Assembly: GCA_965363675.1 (NCBI GenBank)
Contig: CBDTTW010000194.1
Coordinates: 1-5,600, forward strand
Direction: 5' to 3'
Origin: CBDTTW01 sp965363675
GTDB lineage: Bacteria; Bacteroidota; Rhodothermia; Rhodothermales; DASSAV01
DNA: 5,600 nucleotides
Numbering within the stretch: position 1 is the first letter of the stretch; each line of letters opens with the position of its first letter. Under the pieces are notes generated by a model. The model was given only the letters and a program-made list of their open reading frames with translations. It searched no databases and was not told the DNA's origin. This document shows, one piece after another, positions 1 through 5,600 of this stretch. The position numbers were made by a program, and so were the translations under genes.

Positions 1-1
1 G

Positions 2-2902
2 GGCGCGCGCGAGGTGACGGTGCGCGGCCTCGGGTATGTGCGCTCCGTGGAGGACCTGGCCGCCGCCGCCGTCGCTACGGGCGCCGACGGCGTGCCGATC
101 ACCCTGGCCCAGGTGGCCCACGTGCAGCTCGGGCCGCAGCAGCGGCGCGGCCTGCTCGAAGCCGACGGCAAGGGCGAGGTGGTCGGCGGCATCATCGTGA
201 TGCGCTACAACGAGAACGCCAAGGCCGTCATCGACAACGTCAAGGCCGAGCTGGCGCGCCTTGCGCCCGGCTTGCCCCCGGGCGTCACCGTCGAGACCTC
301 CTACGACCGCTCCGAGCTGATCGAGAGCGCCGTGGCGACGCTCCGGAAGGCGCTCATCGAGGAAATCATCATCGTGGCCCTGGTGGTGCTCGTGTTCCTG
401 TGGCACGTCCGCAGCGCCCTTGTCATCGTCCTGACGCTGCCGGTGGCGGTGCTGGCGGCCCTCATCTTCATGGAGCGGCTGGGCATCACGAGCAACATCA
501 TGAGCCTGGGCGGCATCGCCGTCGCCATCGGGGCCATGGTCGATGCCGGCATCGTCATGGTCGAGAACGGCTACCGCCGGCTCCAGGAAGCGCAGGCCCA
601 CGCCCGCGAGACGGGGGAGCCCCTCGACCGGACGGCCGTGCTGGCCGCGGCGGCGCGCCAGGTAGGGCGGCCGCTGTTCTTCTCGCTGCTGATCATGGTG
701 CTCTCGTTCCTGCCGGTGTTTTTCCTGACCGGGCAGGAGGGCAAGCTGTTCAAACCCCTGGCCTGGACCAAGACGTTTGCCCTGCTCGGCTCGACGGCGC
801 TTGCCATTACGCTCGTGCCGGCCCTCATGGTGGCGCTCATCAAAGGCAAGCTGCGCCCCGAGCGCGATAACCCCCTGAGCCGCTTCTTCGAGCGCCTGTA
901 TACGCCTGCGCTGCGCTGGTGCCTGCGCCGCCCGTGGACGGTGCTCGGCCTGAACGCCCTGGCGCTCCTGGCGACGGCCCCGCTGCTTCTGGGCCTCAGC
1001 TTCGGGCCGGTGCAGGTGCGGCCCCTCGGCAGCGAGTTCATGCCCGCCCTCAACGAAGGCGACTTGCTTTACATGCCCGTCACGCTGCCCAACGTCTCGA
1101 TGACCGAGGCGCGCCGCCTGCTGGGCGTGCAGGACTACCTCATCATGAAAACGCCTGAGGTCGAGCACGTGCTCGGCAAGGTCGGGCGCGCCGAGACGGC
1201 CACCGACGCCGCGCCCGTCACCATGATCGAGTCGATCATCCGCCTGAAGCCTCAAAGCGAATGGCGCCCCGGCCTGACGCGTGCGGACATCATCTCGGAA
1301 CTCGACGCGCGCCTCCAGATCCCCGGCGTCACGAACGGCTGGACGCAGCCCATCATCAACCGCATCAACATGCTCTCGACGGGCATCCGGACGGATGTAG
1401 GCGTCAAGATCTTCGGCGACGACCTCCAGGTGCTCGACTCGCTTGCCCTGCGCGCCGAGGCGCTGCTGCGTGGGATTCCGGGCGCCGCCGACGTGTACAC
1501 CGAGCGCAACCTGGGCGGCGCCTACCTCGACATCGAAATCGACCGGGCGGCCGTAGCCCGCTACGGGCTTTCGGTGGCCGACGTGGAGCGCATCATCGAG
1601 ACGGCCATCGGCGGGGCGAGCGTGACGCAGGTGCTCGAAGGGCGGGCGCGCTACCCCGTGCAGGTGCGCTACGCCCTGCCGGCGCGCGGCAGCATCGGGG
1701 CGCTGGAGCGGCTGCTGGCGCCGGTCCCCCGGGGCCTGCGCACGCGCGACGCCTCGGCTGAGGGGCCGGGCGGGGGCGCGCGCATCACCCCGGCCTATCC
1801 GAACGCGCTCCAGGGGTTTGCCCCCGGCGGCGGCGCCCCCGCCCCGACGCTTCCGCCGCCGCTGCGCCTGGGCGGCGCCGACCCGGGCGCAGGCGGCGCG
1901 GCCATGGGCGGCGGCATGGCCGGCGGCGCCGCGATGGGGGGCGGAATGCCTGAGGGCGGCGCAGCCATGGGCGGCGGGATGTCCGGCGACGCGGCCATGG
2001 GCGGCGGCATGGCCGGGGGCGGCATGAGCGCCGGCGCCGGCATGGCCGATGCGGGCGGCATGGCCGGGAGCGGCGCCGCCGCAGGCGGCCCCACCGAAGG
2101 CCCCGGTGGGGCGCTGTACGTGCCCCTGGGGCAACTGGCCTCGATCCGTATGGCTGCCGGCCCGAGCATGATCCAGAGCGAGAACGGCCTGTTGCGCGGC
2201 GCCGTAATGCTCAACGTGCGCGGGCGCGACCTCGGCGGCTTCGTGCAGGAAGGCGAACGCGTGCTCCGCGAGCAGCTCCGCCTGCCGCCCGGCTACCAGG
2301 TGGCCTGGAGCGGCCAGTGGGAGAACCAGGTGCGCGCCCGCGCCCGCCTGCAAGTCCTCATCCCCATTGTGCTCGTCGTCATCTTCGTGCTGCTCTACTT
2401 CACGTTCTACTCGTGGACCGAGGCGCTGCTGGTGATGCTCTCGGTGCCCTTCGCGCTCATCGGCGGCGTGTTCCTGCTCTACGCCCTCGGCTACAACCTC
2501 TCGGTGGCCGTGTGGGTGGGCTTCATCGCCCTCTACGGCGTCGCCGTCGAGACGGGCGTCATCATGGTGGTGTACCTGCACGAGGCGCTCGACAAACGCC
2601 TCGAAGCGCGCGGCGGCGCCATGACCCGCGCCGACCTGGAAGAGGCCACCGAGGACGGGGCGGCGCTGCGCCTGCGCCCCAAGCTCATGACCGTTGCGAC
2701 GACCCTGTTCGGGCTTATTCCGCTGCTCTGGGCTACGGGGACCGGCGCGGACATGATGCGCCCGATTGCCGCGCCCATGATCGGCGGCATGGTCACGAGC
2801 ACCATCCACGTCCTTTTCGTCACGCCCGTCATCTTCATCCTCATGAAGCGCCGCGACCTGCGCCGGGGCGCGCTCCGGCCGAGCGTCCGCCCGGCCGAGT
2901 AG
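2..2902 (+). CDS. cusA: CusA-family Cu(I)/Ag(I) RND efflux pump, 5'-truncated by the window edge, with a Met-rich insertion
   Basis: This is the inner-membrane, proton-driven pump of a tripartite CusCBA-type system that moves Cu(I)/Ag(I) out through an adaptor and an outer-membrane channel. The frame is open from base 2, giving 966 residues; aligned from memory to E. coli CusA (1047 aa), about 225 N-terminal residues including TM1 are missing. TM2-TM6 lie at about 359-850, TM7 at about 929-1009 and TM8-TM12 at about 2357-2850. The proton-relay residues are present: Asp in GAMVDAG (542-544), Glu in VAVETG (2549-2551) and Lys in RPKLMT (2681-2683). The ETATD..P...M and NMLSTG motifs keep the equivalents of metal-site Met573 (1223) and Met623 (1370); they favour the Cu/Ag class over Zn/Co CzcA. 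Of the transmembrane methionine pairs, Met391, 403, 410, 501 and 1009 equivalents are present; Met486 is Leu (782). About 126 extra residues sit at 1736-2113. Stop is TAG. Adaptor and channel genes would lie upstream, out of view. Confidence 0.93.
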   Translation, partial: GAREVTVRGLGYVRSVEDLAAAAVATGADGVPITLAQVAHVQLGPQQRRGLLEADGKGEVVGGIIVMRYNENAKAVIDNVKAELARLAPGLPPGVTVETSYDRSELIESAVATLRKALIEEIIIVALVVLVFLWHVRSALVIVLTLPVAVLAALIFMERLGITSNIMSLGGIAVAIGAMVDAGIVMVENGYRRLQEAQAHARETGEPLDRTAVLAAAARQVGRPLFFSLLIMVLSFLPVFFLTGQEGKLFKPLAWTKTFALLGSTALAITLVPALMVALIKGKLRPERDNPLSRFFERLYTPALRWCLRRPWTVLGLNALALLATAPLLLGLSFGPVQVRPLGSEFMPALNEGDLLYMPVTLPNVSMTEARRLLGVQDYLIMKTPEVEHVLGKVGRAETATDAAPVTMIESIIRLKPQSEWRPGLTRADIISELDARLQIPGVTNGWTQPIINRINMLSTGIRTDVGVKIFGDDLQVLDSLALRAEALLRGIPGAADVYTERNLGGAYLDIEIDRAAVARYGLSVADVERIIETAIGGASVTQVLEGRARYPVQVRYALPARGSIGALERLLAPVPRGLRTRDASAEGPGGGARITPAYPNALQGFAPGGGAPAPTLPPPLRLGGADPGAGGAAMGGGMAGGAAMGGGMPEGGAAMGGGMSGDAAMGGGMAGGGMSAGAGMADAGGMAGSGAAAGGPTEGPGGALYVPLGQLASIRMAAGPSMIQSENGLLRGAVMLNVRGRDLGGFVQEGERVLREQLRLPPGYQVAWSGQWENQVRARARLQVLIPIVLVVIFVLLYFTFYSWTEALLVMLSVPFALIGGVFLLYALGYNLSVAVWVGFIALYGVAVETGVIMVVYLHEALDKRLEARGGAMTRADLEEATEDGAALRLRPKLMTVATTLFGLIPLLWATGTGADMMRPIAAPMIGGMVTSTIHVLFVTPVIFILMKRRDLRRGALRPSVRPAE
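1736..2113 (+). other. Approximately 126-residue Pro/Gly/Met-rich insertion within the pump's periplasmic C-terminal half
   Basis: The pump aligns normally up to LLAPVP (1712-1729) and again from YVPLGQLASI (2117 on). In E. coli CusA these blocks (ILTPM and QITLADVADI) are separated by only about two or three residues. Here they are separated by a linker rich in Gly, Ala, Pro and Arg (1736-1891), a Met-Gly repeat segment (1892-2074) and a short Gly/Ala/Pro tail. The segment has no Cys and no His, few charges and no hydrophobic stretch, so it should be disordered and not membrane-spanning. By comparison with AcrB-type folds, the site corresponds to a beta-hairpin turn in the periplasmic docking subdomain, so the insertion should face the periplasm near the adaptor. 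It accounts for most of the roughly 140-residue excess over E. coli CusA in the matching region. The boundaries are set by eye; the function is inferred. Confidence 0.8.
1898..2011 (+). repeat. Four in-frame repeats encoding AAMGGGM, period 30-33 bases
   Basis: Four 21-base units start at 1898, 1928, 1961 and 1991, each encoding AAMGGGM. They are separated by AGG, PEGG and SGD, giving a period of 10 or 11 codons. Units 1 and 4 are identical in DNA; unit 2 differs from unit 1 at four bases and unit 3 at two, all at third codon positions and all silent. Three further methionines in looser Gly/Ala context follow at 2024, 2042 and 2060, making 11 Met codons between 1904 and 2062. Replication slippage could have built the array; the silent-only differences suggest that the protein sequence is then kept. 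Confidence 0.9.
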
Positions 2903-3072
2903 GCGTTTCCTTGCAGAAGCCGCGAATAAACGCGCCGCGCTTGCAGAATCGCTTTTTCAGGCGGCAAGCTTCGTATTTTCAAGGATCGTAGTACGCCCCG
3001 CCCGTCCTTCCGGCGCGGCGGCGCGCCTTTCCCTTCAGCAGCCTGCCCTCGGGCGGCAATTTCCAACGCATC
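2903..3072. other. Intergenic region between the pump and lipoprotein genes
   Basis: The gap is long enough to hold a terminator for the pump operon and a promoter for the lipoprotein gene. TTGCAGAA occurs twice, at 2911 and 2941, exactly 30 bases apart. An imperfect, bulged GC stem (about 2913-2944) lies eight bases before a run of five T (2953-2957). A clean GC hairpin lies at 3012-3027 and a bulged one with loop CTCG at 3041-3057, the latter only 15 bases before the lipoprotein ATG. TATTTTC at 2974-2980 partly resembles the Bacteroidota -7 element TAnnTTTG, but no convincing -33 element is correctly spaced. There is no Shine-Dalgarno tract before the ATG at 3073. I see no small gene here. 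Confidence 0.5.
3012..3035 (+). terminator. Possible intrinsic terminator downstream of the pump gene
   Basis: GGCGCG (3012-3017) pairs perfectly with CGCGCC (3022-3027) around a four-base loop, and TTTCCCTT follows directly. The position, about 110 bases after the pump stop and 45 bases before the next start, suits a terminator for the pump transcript. Against it, the T run is short and interrupted, and GC-only stems of this size arise often by chance in DNA this rich in G and C. It could equally be structure in the lipoprotein leader. Confidence 0.3.
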
Positions 3073-3975
3073 ATGAAACGTATTCTTCCGCTGAGCCTTT
3101 TCGCCGTCCTGATCGCGCTCGGCGTAGCCGCCTGCGGCAGCACCGAGCAGGCCGGACCGTCGGGCGCCCCGAATCTGCGCGTCACCGGCGACTTCAAGGA
3201 GCCCATGGGCGTGCAGCTCTGGAGCTTCCGCCAACGCGCAAGCGAGGTCGGCCCCGGCGAGATGCTGCGCATGGCCCGCAACATGGGCATCACGCACGTC
3301 GAGACGGCGGGCCTCTACAATATGACGGCCGCTCAACTGGCCGACACGCTCAAGAAGGTCGGCCTGCGCGCTACCTCGATGCACGTCGGCTACGACGACC
3401 TCAAGAACAACCCGCAGACCATTATCGCCAACGCCAAGGCGCTCGGGGCCAAGTACGTCGGGCTGGCCTGGTACCCGCACCAGAACGGTAACTTCACCGA
3501 GGCTACGGCGCGGCAGGCCATCAAGGATTTCAACCAGTTCGGCCGCACCATGAAGGACGCCGGCCTCACGTTCTTCTATCATAACCACGGCTACGAGCCC
3601 GTGCCCTACGGCGACGGCACCCTGCTCGACCTGATCATCGACGAGACGGATCCCAACCTGGTCGCCTTCGAGATGGATGTGCTCTGGACGTGGCTGCCCA
3701 ACGTGGACCCCGTGGCCCTCATCAAGCGGCACCCCGGCCGGTTCAAGCTGATGCACATCAAGGACATGAAGCCCGGCATCGCGCGCGGCTCGCTCTCCGG
3801 CGGCATCCCCGACGAGCAGAAGTCGGTGATCGGGCAGGGCCAGGTCAACTGGGCGCAGCTCCTCAAGGCGTCCAAGGAAGACGGCTTCGAGTACTACTAC
3901 ATCGAGGACGAATCGACGGACCCGGTCAACAATGCGCCGCTGAGCATCAAGTACCTCGCCGGCCTGAAGTACTAA
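3073..3975 (+). CDS. Secreted lipoprotein with sugar phosphate isomerase/epimerase-like TIM barrel
   Basis: This 300-residue protein starts with a lipoprotein signal peptide: basic MKR, a hydrophobic core, then lipobox VAAC with Cys21 as the lipidation site, so it should be anchored in the envelope. The rest fits the xylose-isomerase-like TIM barrel family (AP endonuclease 2 superfamily). First strand is MGVQLWSF (45-52); next come HVET (75-78) and SMHVGYDDL (102-110); the hallmark HNHGYE (170-175), FEMDVLW (199-205), LMHIKD (226-231), GQGQVNW (254-260) and YYIEDE (275-280) follow. Glu175, Asp202, His228 and Glu278 fall where this family binds its divalent metal. The likely chemistry is isomerisation or epimerisation of a sugar or related carbohydrate, but the substrate cannot be told from sequence. 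ATG at 3073 is chosen because it gives a complete signal peptide; no Shine-Dalgarno tract precedes it. Spacing of 170 bases suggests it is transcribed separately from the pump. Stop is TAA. Confidence 0.88.
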   Translation: MKRILPLSLFAVLIALGVAACGSTEQAGPSGAPNLRVTGDFKEPMGVQLWSFRQRASEVGPGEMLRMARNMGITHVETAGLYNMTAAQLADTLKKVGLRATSMHVGYDDLKNNPQTIIANAKALGAKYVGLAWYPHQNGNFTEATARQAIKDFNQFGRTMKDAGLTFFYHNHGYEPVPYGDGTLLDLIIDETDPNLVAFEMDVLWTWLPNVDPVALIKRHPGRFKLMHIKDMKPGIARGSLSGGIPDEQKSVIGQGQVNWAQLLKASKEDGFEYYYIEDESTDPVNNAPLSIKYLAGLKY

Positions 3976-3993
3976 CCCCAAGGCAGACGCGTC

Positions 3994-4042
3994 AACGCAC
4001 GAAGCGGCCCGGAGCGCATGGCTTCGGGCCGCTTCGTGCGTT
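3994..4042. terminator. Long hairpin between convergent genes, probable bidirectional terminator
   Basis: Bases 3994-4015 pair with 4021-4042 to give a 22-bp stem with one G-U wobble (4012 with 4024) and a five-base loop, GCATG. The hairpin starts 18 bases after the lipoprotein stop and lies 34 bases beyond the atpG stop on the other strand, so it can form in transcripts from both sides. There is no clear U tract on either side. It may therefore act as a transcript-end stabiliser or a barrier to converging polymerases and not as a classic intrinsic terminator. The stem itself is certain from the sequence; the role is inferred from position. Confidence 0.72.
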
Positions 4043-4076
4043 CGAGGCTTCCGTGCGTGCGTTCGGGGTTGCCTCT

Positions 4077-5003
4077 TTAGGCTTCGGCGAGGGCGTTGGC
4101 GCCGCTCGTGATCTCGATCAGCTCCTTCGTGATGGCGTCCTGGCGGGCGCGGTTGTAGCGCAGGCGCAGCTCGCGCAGCAGCTCGTCGGCGTTGCTGGTG
4201 GCATTGTCCATCGCCACCATGCGGGCGCCCTGCTCCGACGCCGCCGACTCCAGGAGCACGCGCCAGAGCTGCATGTTGAGGTAGCGGGGCACGATGGCCT
4301 CCAGGATGTCTTCGGAGCCCGGCTCGAAAATGTAGTCGATGGAGCTGGGCGCCGCCGCTGGCTCGCCCCGGCGCTCGGCCTCGCGCTCCATGATCGGCGT
4401 CAGGAAACGCTCCGTCGGGACCGGCAACAGCGGCTCGACGATGCGGTTCTGCGAGATCGTGTTCTTGAACTCGTTGTAGAGCACGTACGCCTGGTCCCAC
4501 TGGTGATCGCGGAAGCCCTGTACGGCGGCCCCGGCGATCTGGGCGATTTTGCCGAAGCTGAGGTGATCGACGATGCCCCGGTAGTCCCCGACGAGTTGGT
4601 AGCCGCGCTTGCTGAAGTGCTCGTGCGCCTTGCGCCCGATGCACAGCAGGAACAGCCTGCCCGCCTGCTGCTCGGCGGCGAAGCGCTCGCGGATGGTCTG
4701 CTCGGCCAGCTTGATGATGTTGGCGTTGAAGCCCCCGGCCAGCCCGCGATCCGCCGTAACGATGATGAGCAGCACGCCGCCGCCCTCGGGGCGCCGCTCG
4801 AACAGCGGGTGGGTGCTCGCGTCGAAGCGGCGCGCGAGGTGCGCGATGATCTCGCTGATCTGGTAGGCGTAGGGCCGCGCCTTGAAAATGCGCTCCTGCG
4901 ACCGGCGCAGCTTGGCCGCGGCCACCATCTTCATGGCGCGCGTCACCTGCTGCGTGTTGCGCACGGAGGAGATGCGGTTACGGATGTCGCGAAGGCTAGC
5001 CAT
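4077..5003 (-). CDS. atpG: ATP synthase F1 subunit gamma
   Basis: This is the central rotor shaft of F1: its two long terminal helices turn inside the alpha3-beta3 ring and couple proton flow through Fo to ATP synthesis. The protein has 308 residues (E. coli gamma 287). The N-terminal helix shows the family pattern ASLRDIRNRISSVRNTQQVT and TRAMKMVAAAKLRRSQ (residues 2-36). The middle domain has ITADRGL-type VTADRGLAGGFNANI (82-96), with Ala89 where many homologues have Cys. NEFKNTISQNRIVEPLLPV (177-195) is conserved too. The C-terminal helix runs from about 263 to the end, with MDNATSNADELL and a closing ITSGANAL. The extra length falls mainly around 200-232, a charged and Ala/Pro-rich linker. 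The start ATG (5003) gives the canonical N terminus; there is no Shine-Dalgarno tract before it. It follows atpA by 37 bases and no atpD comes after it. Stop is TAA. Confidence 0.97.
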   Translation of the reverse strand: MASLRDIRNRISSVRNTQQVTRAMKMVAAAKLRRSQERIFKARPYAYQISEIIAHLARRFDASTHPLFERRPEGGGVLLIIVTADRGLAGGFNANIIKLAEQTIRERFAAEQQAGRLFLLCIGRKAHEHFSKRGYQLVGDYRGIVDHLSFGKIAQIAGAAVQGFRDHQWDQAYVLYNEFKNTISQNRIVEPLLPVPTERFLTPIMEREAERRGEPAAAPSSIDYIFEPGSEDILEAIVPRYLNMQLWRVLLESAASEQGARMVAMDNATSNADELLRELRLRYNRARQDAITKELIEITSGANALAEA

Positions 5004-5040
5004 GCAGAAAACGCGTCAGGCGTGAGGGAAAAAACAGGCG
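5004..5040 (-). other. Short atpA-atpG spacer without a Shine-Dalgarno site
   Basis: The 37 bases between the atpA stop and the atpG start hold, on the coding strand, a run of six T followed by CCCTC, and no purine-rich ribosome-binding motif near the ATG. The short gap and shared strand indicate one transcript. Lack of a Shine-Dalgarno tract agrees with the initiation style known for Bacteroidota and relatives. No hairpin strong enough to end transcription is visible. Confidence 0.6.
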
Positions 5041-5600
5041 CTAGGCCGCCGGAGCCGTGTAGAGCGCCGCCAGGTCCTCGGCCTCCCGGCGGATCGCCTC
5101 CGCCAGCTCGTCGGAGAGCCGGCCGCTGCGCCGCAGCCCGAGCATGGCTTCCTCATGGCGCAGGCTCAGGCGTTCGAGCAGGTCCCGCTCGAAGCTGCGC
5201 ACGCGCGCCACGGGCACCTTGTCGAGCAGGCCCTGCCCGGCCACGTAAATCACGGCGATCTGCTGATCGACCGGCATCGGCTGGAACTGGCCCTGCTTGA
5301 GCACCTCCACGAGGCGCTCGCCGCGCCGAAGCTGGCGCTGCGTCGAGGGGTCGAGGTCGGAGCCGAACTTGGCGAAGGCTTCCAGCTCGCGGTACTGCGC
5401 CAAATCCAGGCGCAGCGTGCCGGCCACCTTGCGCATGGCCTTGACCTGGGCGTTGCCGCCCACGCGCGAGACCGAGATGCCGACGTTGATGGCCGGGCGC
5501 ACGCCCGAGTTGAACAGGTTGGATTCGAGGTAGATCTGGCCGTCCGTGATCGAGATGACGTTGGTCGGGATGTAGGCCGACACGTCGCCGGCCTGGGTCT
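5041..5600 (-). CDS. atpA: ATP synthase F1 subunit alpha, C-terminal part (5' end beyond the window)
   Basis: The frame is open to the right edge of the window and covers the last 185 residues of a protein usually a little over 500 long. Alpha subunits form the non-catalytic nucleotide sites of the F1 ring and supply an arginine finger to the catalytic beta site. The visible part begins with TQAGDVSAYIPTNVISITDG, a hallmark of the late nucleotide-binding domain. NVGISVSRVGG follows, and its Arg (5464-5466) matches catalytic Arg373 of E. coli alpha. The C-terminal helical domain contains LAQYRELEAFAKFGSDLD, a typical RRGERLVEVLKQ, and VIYVAGQGLLDKVPVARV. The P-loop lies outside the window. A GTG at 5581-5583 is an internal Val codon, not a start, because homology continues past it. 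Stop is TAG, followed 37 bases later by atpG. No truncation or frameshift is seen in the visible part. Confidence 0.97.
   Translation of the reverse strand, partial: TQAGDVSAYIPTNVISITDGQIYLESNLFNSGVRPAINVGISVSRVGGNAQVKAMRKVAGTLRLDLAQYRELEAFAKFGSDLDPSTQRQLRRGERLVEVLKQGQFQPMPVDQQIAVIYVAGQGLLDKVPVARVRSFERDLLERLSLRHEEAMLGLRRSGRLSDELAEAIRREAEDLAALYTAPAA

Noticed and set aside
14..16. GTG near the left edge as a start codon of the pump
   Set aside because: The frame is open to the edge of the window, and the CusA alignment shows that about 225 residues including TM1 should precede it.
1892..2074. Repeat array considered as a CRISPR
   Set aside because: The units are in-frame coding repeats only 30-33 bases apart, with two- to four-codon gaps and no unique spacers.
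1736..2113. Possibility that the insertion is a frameshift artefact or an inserted mobile element
   Set aside because: The pump frame is the same before and after it, and there are no terminal inverted repeats, target duplications or transposase, and base composition matches the flanks.
1795..2214. Minus-strand frame with Pro/Met/Ala-rich repeats opposite the Met-Gly insertion
   Set aside because: The repeats are the mirror of the plus-strand AAMGGGM units; no start signal or separate evidence supports it, and the plus frame is fixed by pump homology on both sides.
4044..4078. GAGGC/GCCTC pairing followed by TTT as a plus-strand terminator
   Set aside because: The stem is only five base pairs around a 22-base loop, too weak beside the 22-bp hairpin immediately upstream.
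2533..4644. Very long open frame on the minus strand opposite the pump, lipoprotein and atpG
   Set aside because: It overlaps three well-supported genes in other frames, its product is low-complexity, rich in Arg, Ala and Gly with no recognisable domain, and long stop-free antisense frames are expected in DNA this rich in G and C.
3690..5300. Long plus-strand open frame opposite atpG and atpA
   Set aside because: It starts inside the lipoprotein gene in another frame and runs antisense to the clearly recognisable ATP synthase genes; its composition is that of a GC-rich shadow.

Overview
The window is a GC-rich stretch of bacterial chromosome with four protein genes. Two lie on the plus strand: the 3' three quarters of a CusA-type copper/silver efflux pump gene, then a complete gene for a secreted lipoprotein with a sugar-isomerase-like TIM barrel. 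Two lie on the minus strand, reading towards them: the 3' end of atpA and all of atpG, the alpha and gamma subunits of F1-ATP synthase.

The organism is probably a member of the Rhodothermota/Bacteroidota/Chlorobiota group, most likely a GC-rich Rhodothermota relative. This is inference from four points. The atpA-atpG pair ends its operon with no atpD-atpC after it, as is usual in that group. Neither internal start codon (lipoprotein, atpG) has a Shine-Dalgarno-like purine tract. The gamma subunit resembles Salinibacter-type gamma subunits as far as I can recall them. Lipid-anchored isomerase-like TIM barrels are common there. No ribosomal RNA or other decisive marker is present.

Layout: 2-2902, cusA (+), cut by the left edge. 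2903-3072, a 170-base intergenic region with GC-rich hairpins. 3073-3975, lipoprotein (+). 3976-4076, the convergent gap, with a 22-bp hairpin that probably terminates transcription from both sides. 4077-5003, atpG (-). 5004-5040, spacer. 5041-5600, atpA (-), cut by the right edge. The three systems (metal efflux, envelope sugar-related enzyme, energy metabolism) show no functional link; they look like neighbours only.

The most notable observation is inside the pump. Where E. coli CusA has a tight hairpin turn in its periplasmic C-terminal/docking region, this protein carries an in-frame insertion of about 126 residues: a Pro/Gly/Ala linker, then a Met-Gly segment with four perfect AAMGGGM repeats and 11 methionines in 53 residues, with no Cys or His. 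Methionine thioethers are the ligands CusA already uses for Cu(I)/Ag(I), so the insertion may be a built-in metal-collecting arm. The rest of the pump looks intact, including the proton-relay Asp, Glu and Lys.
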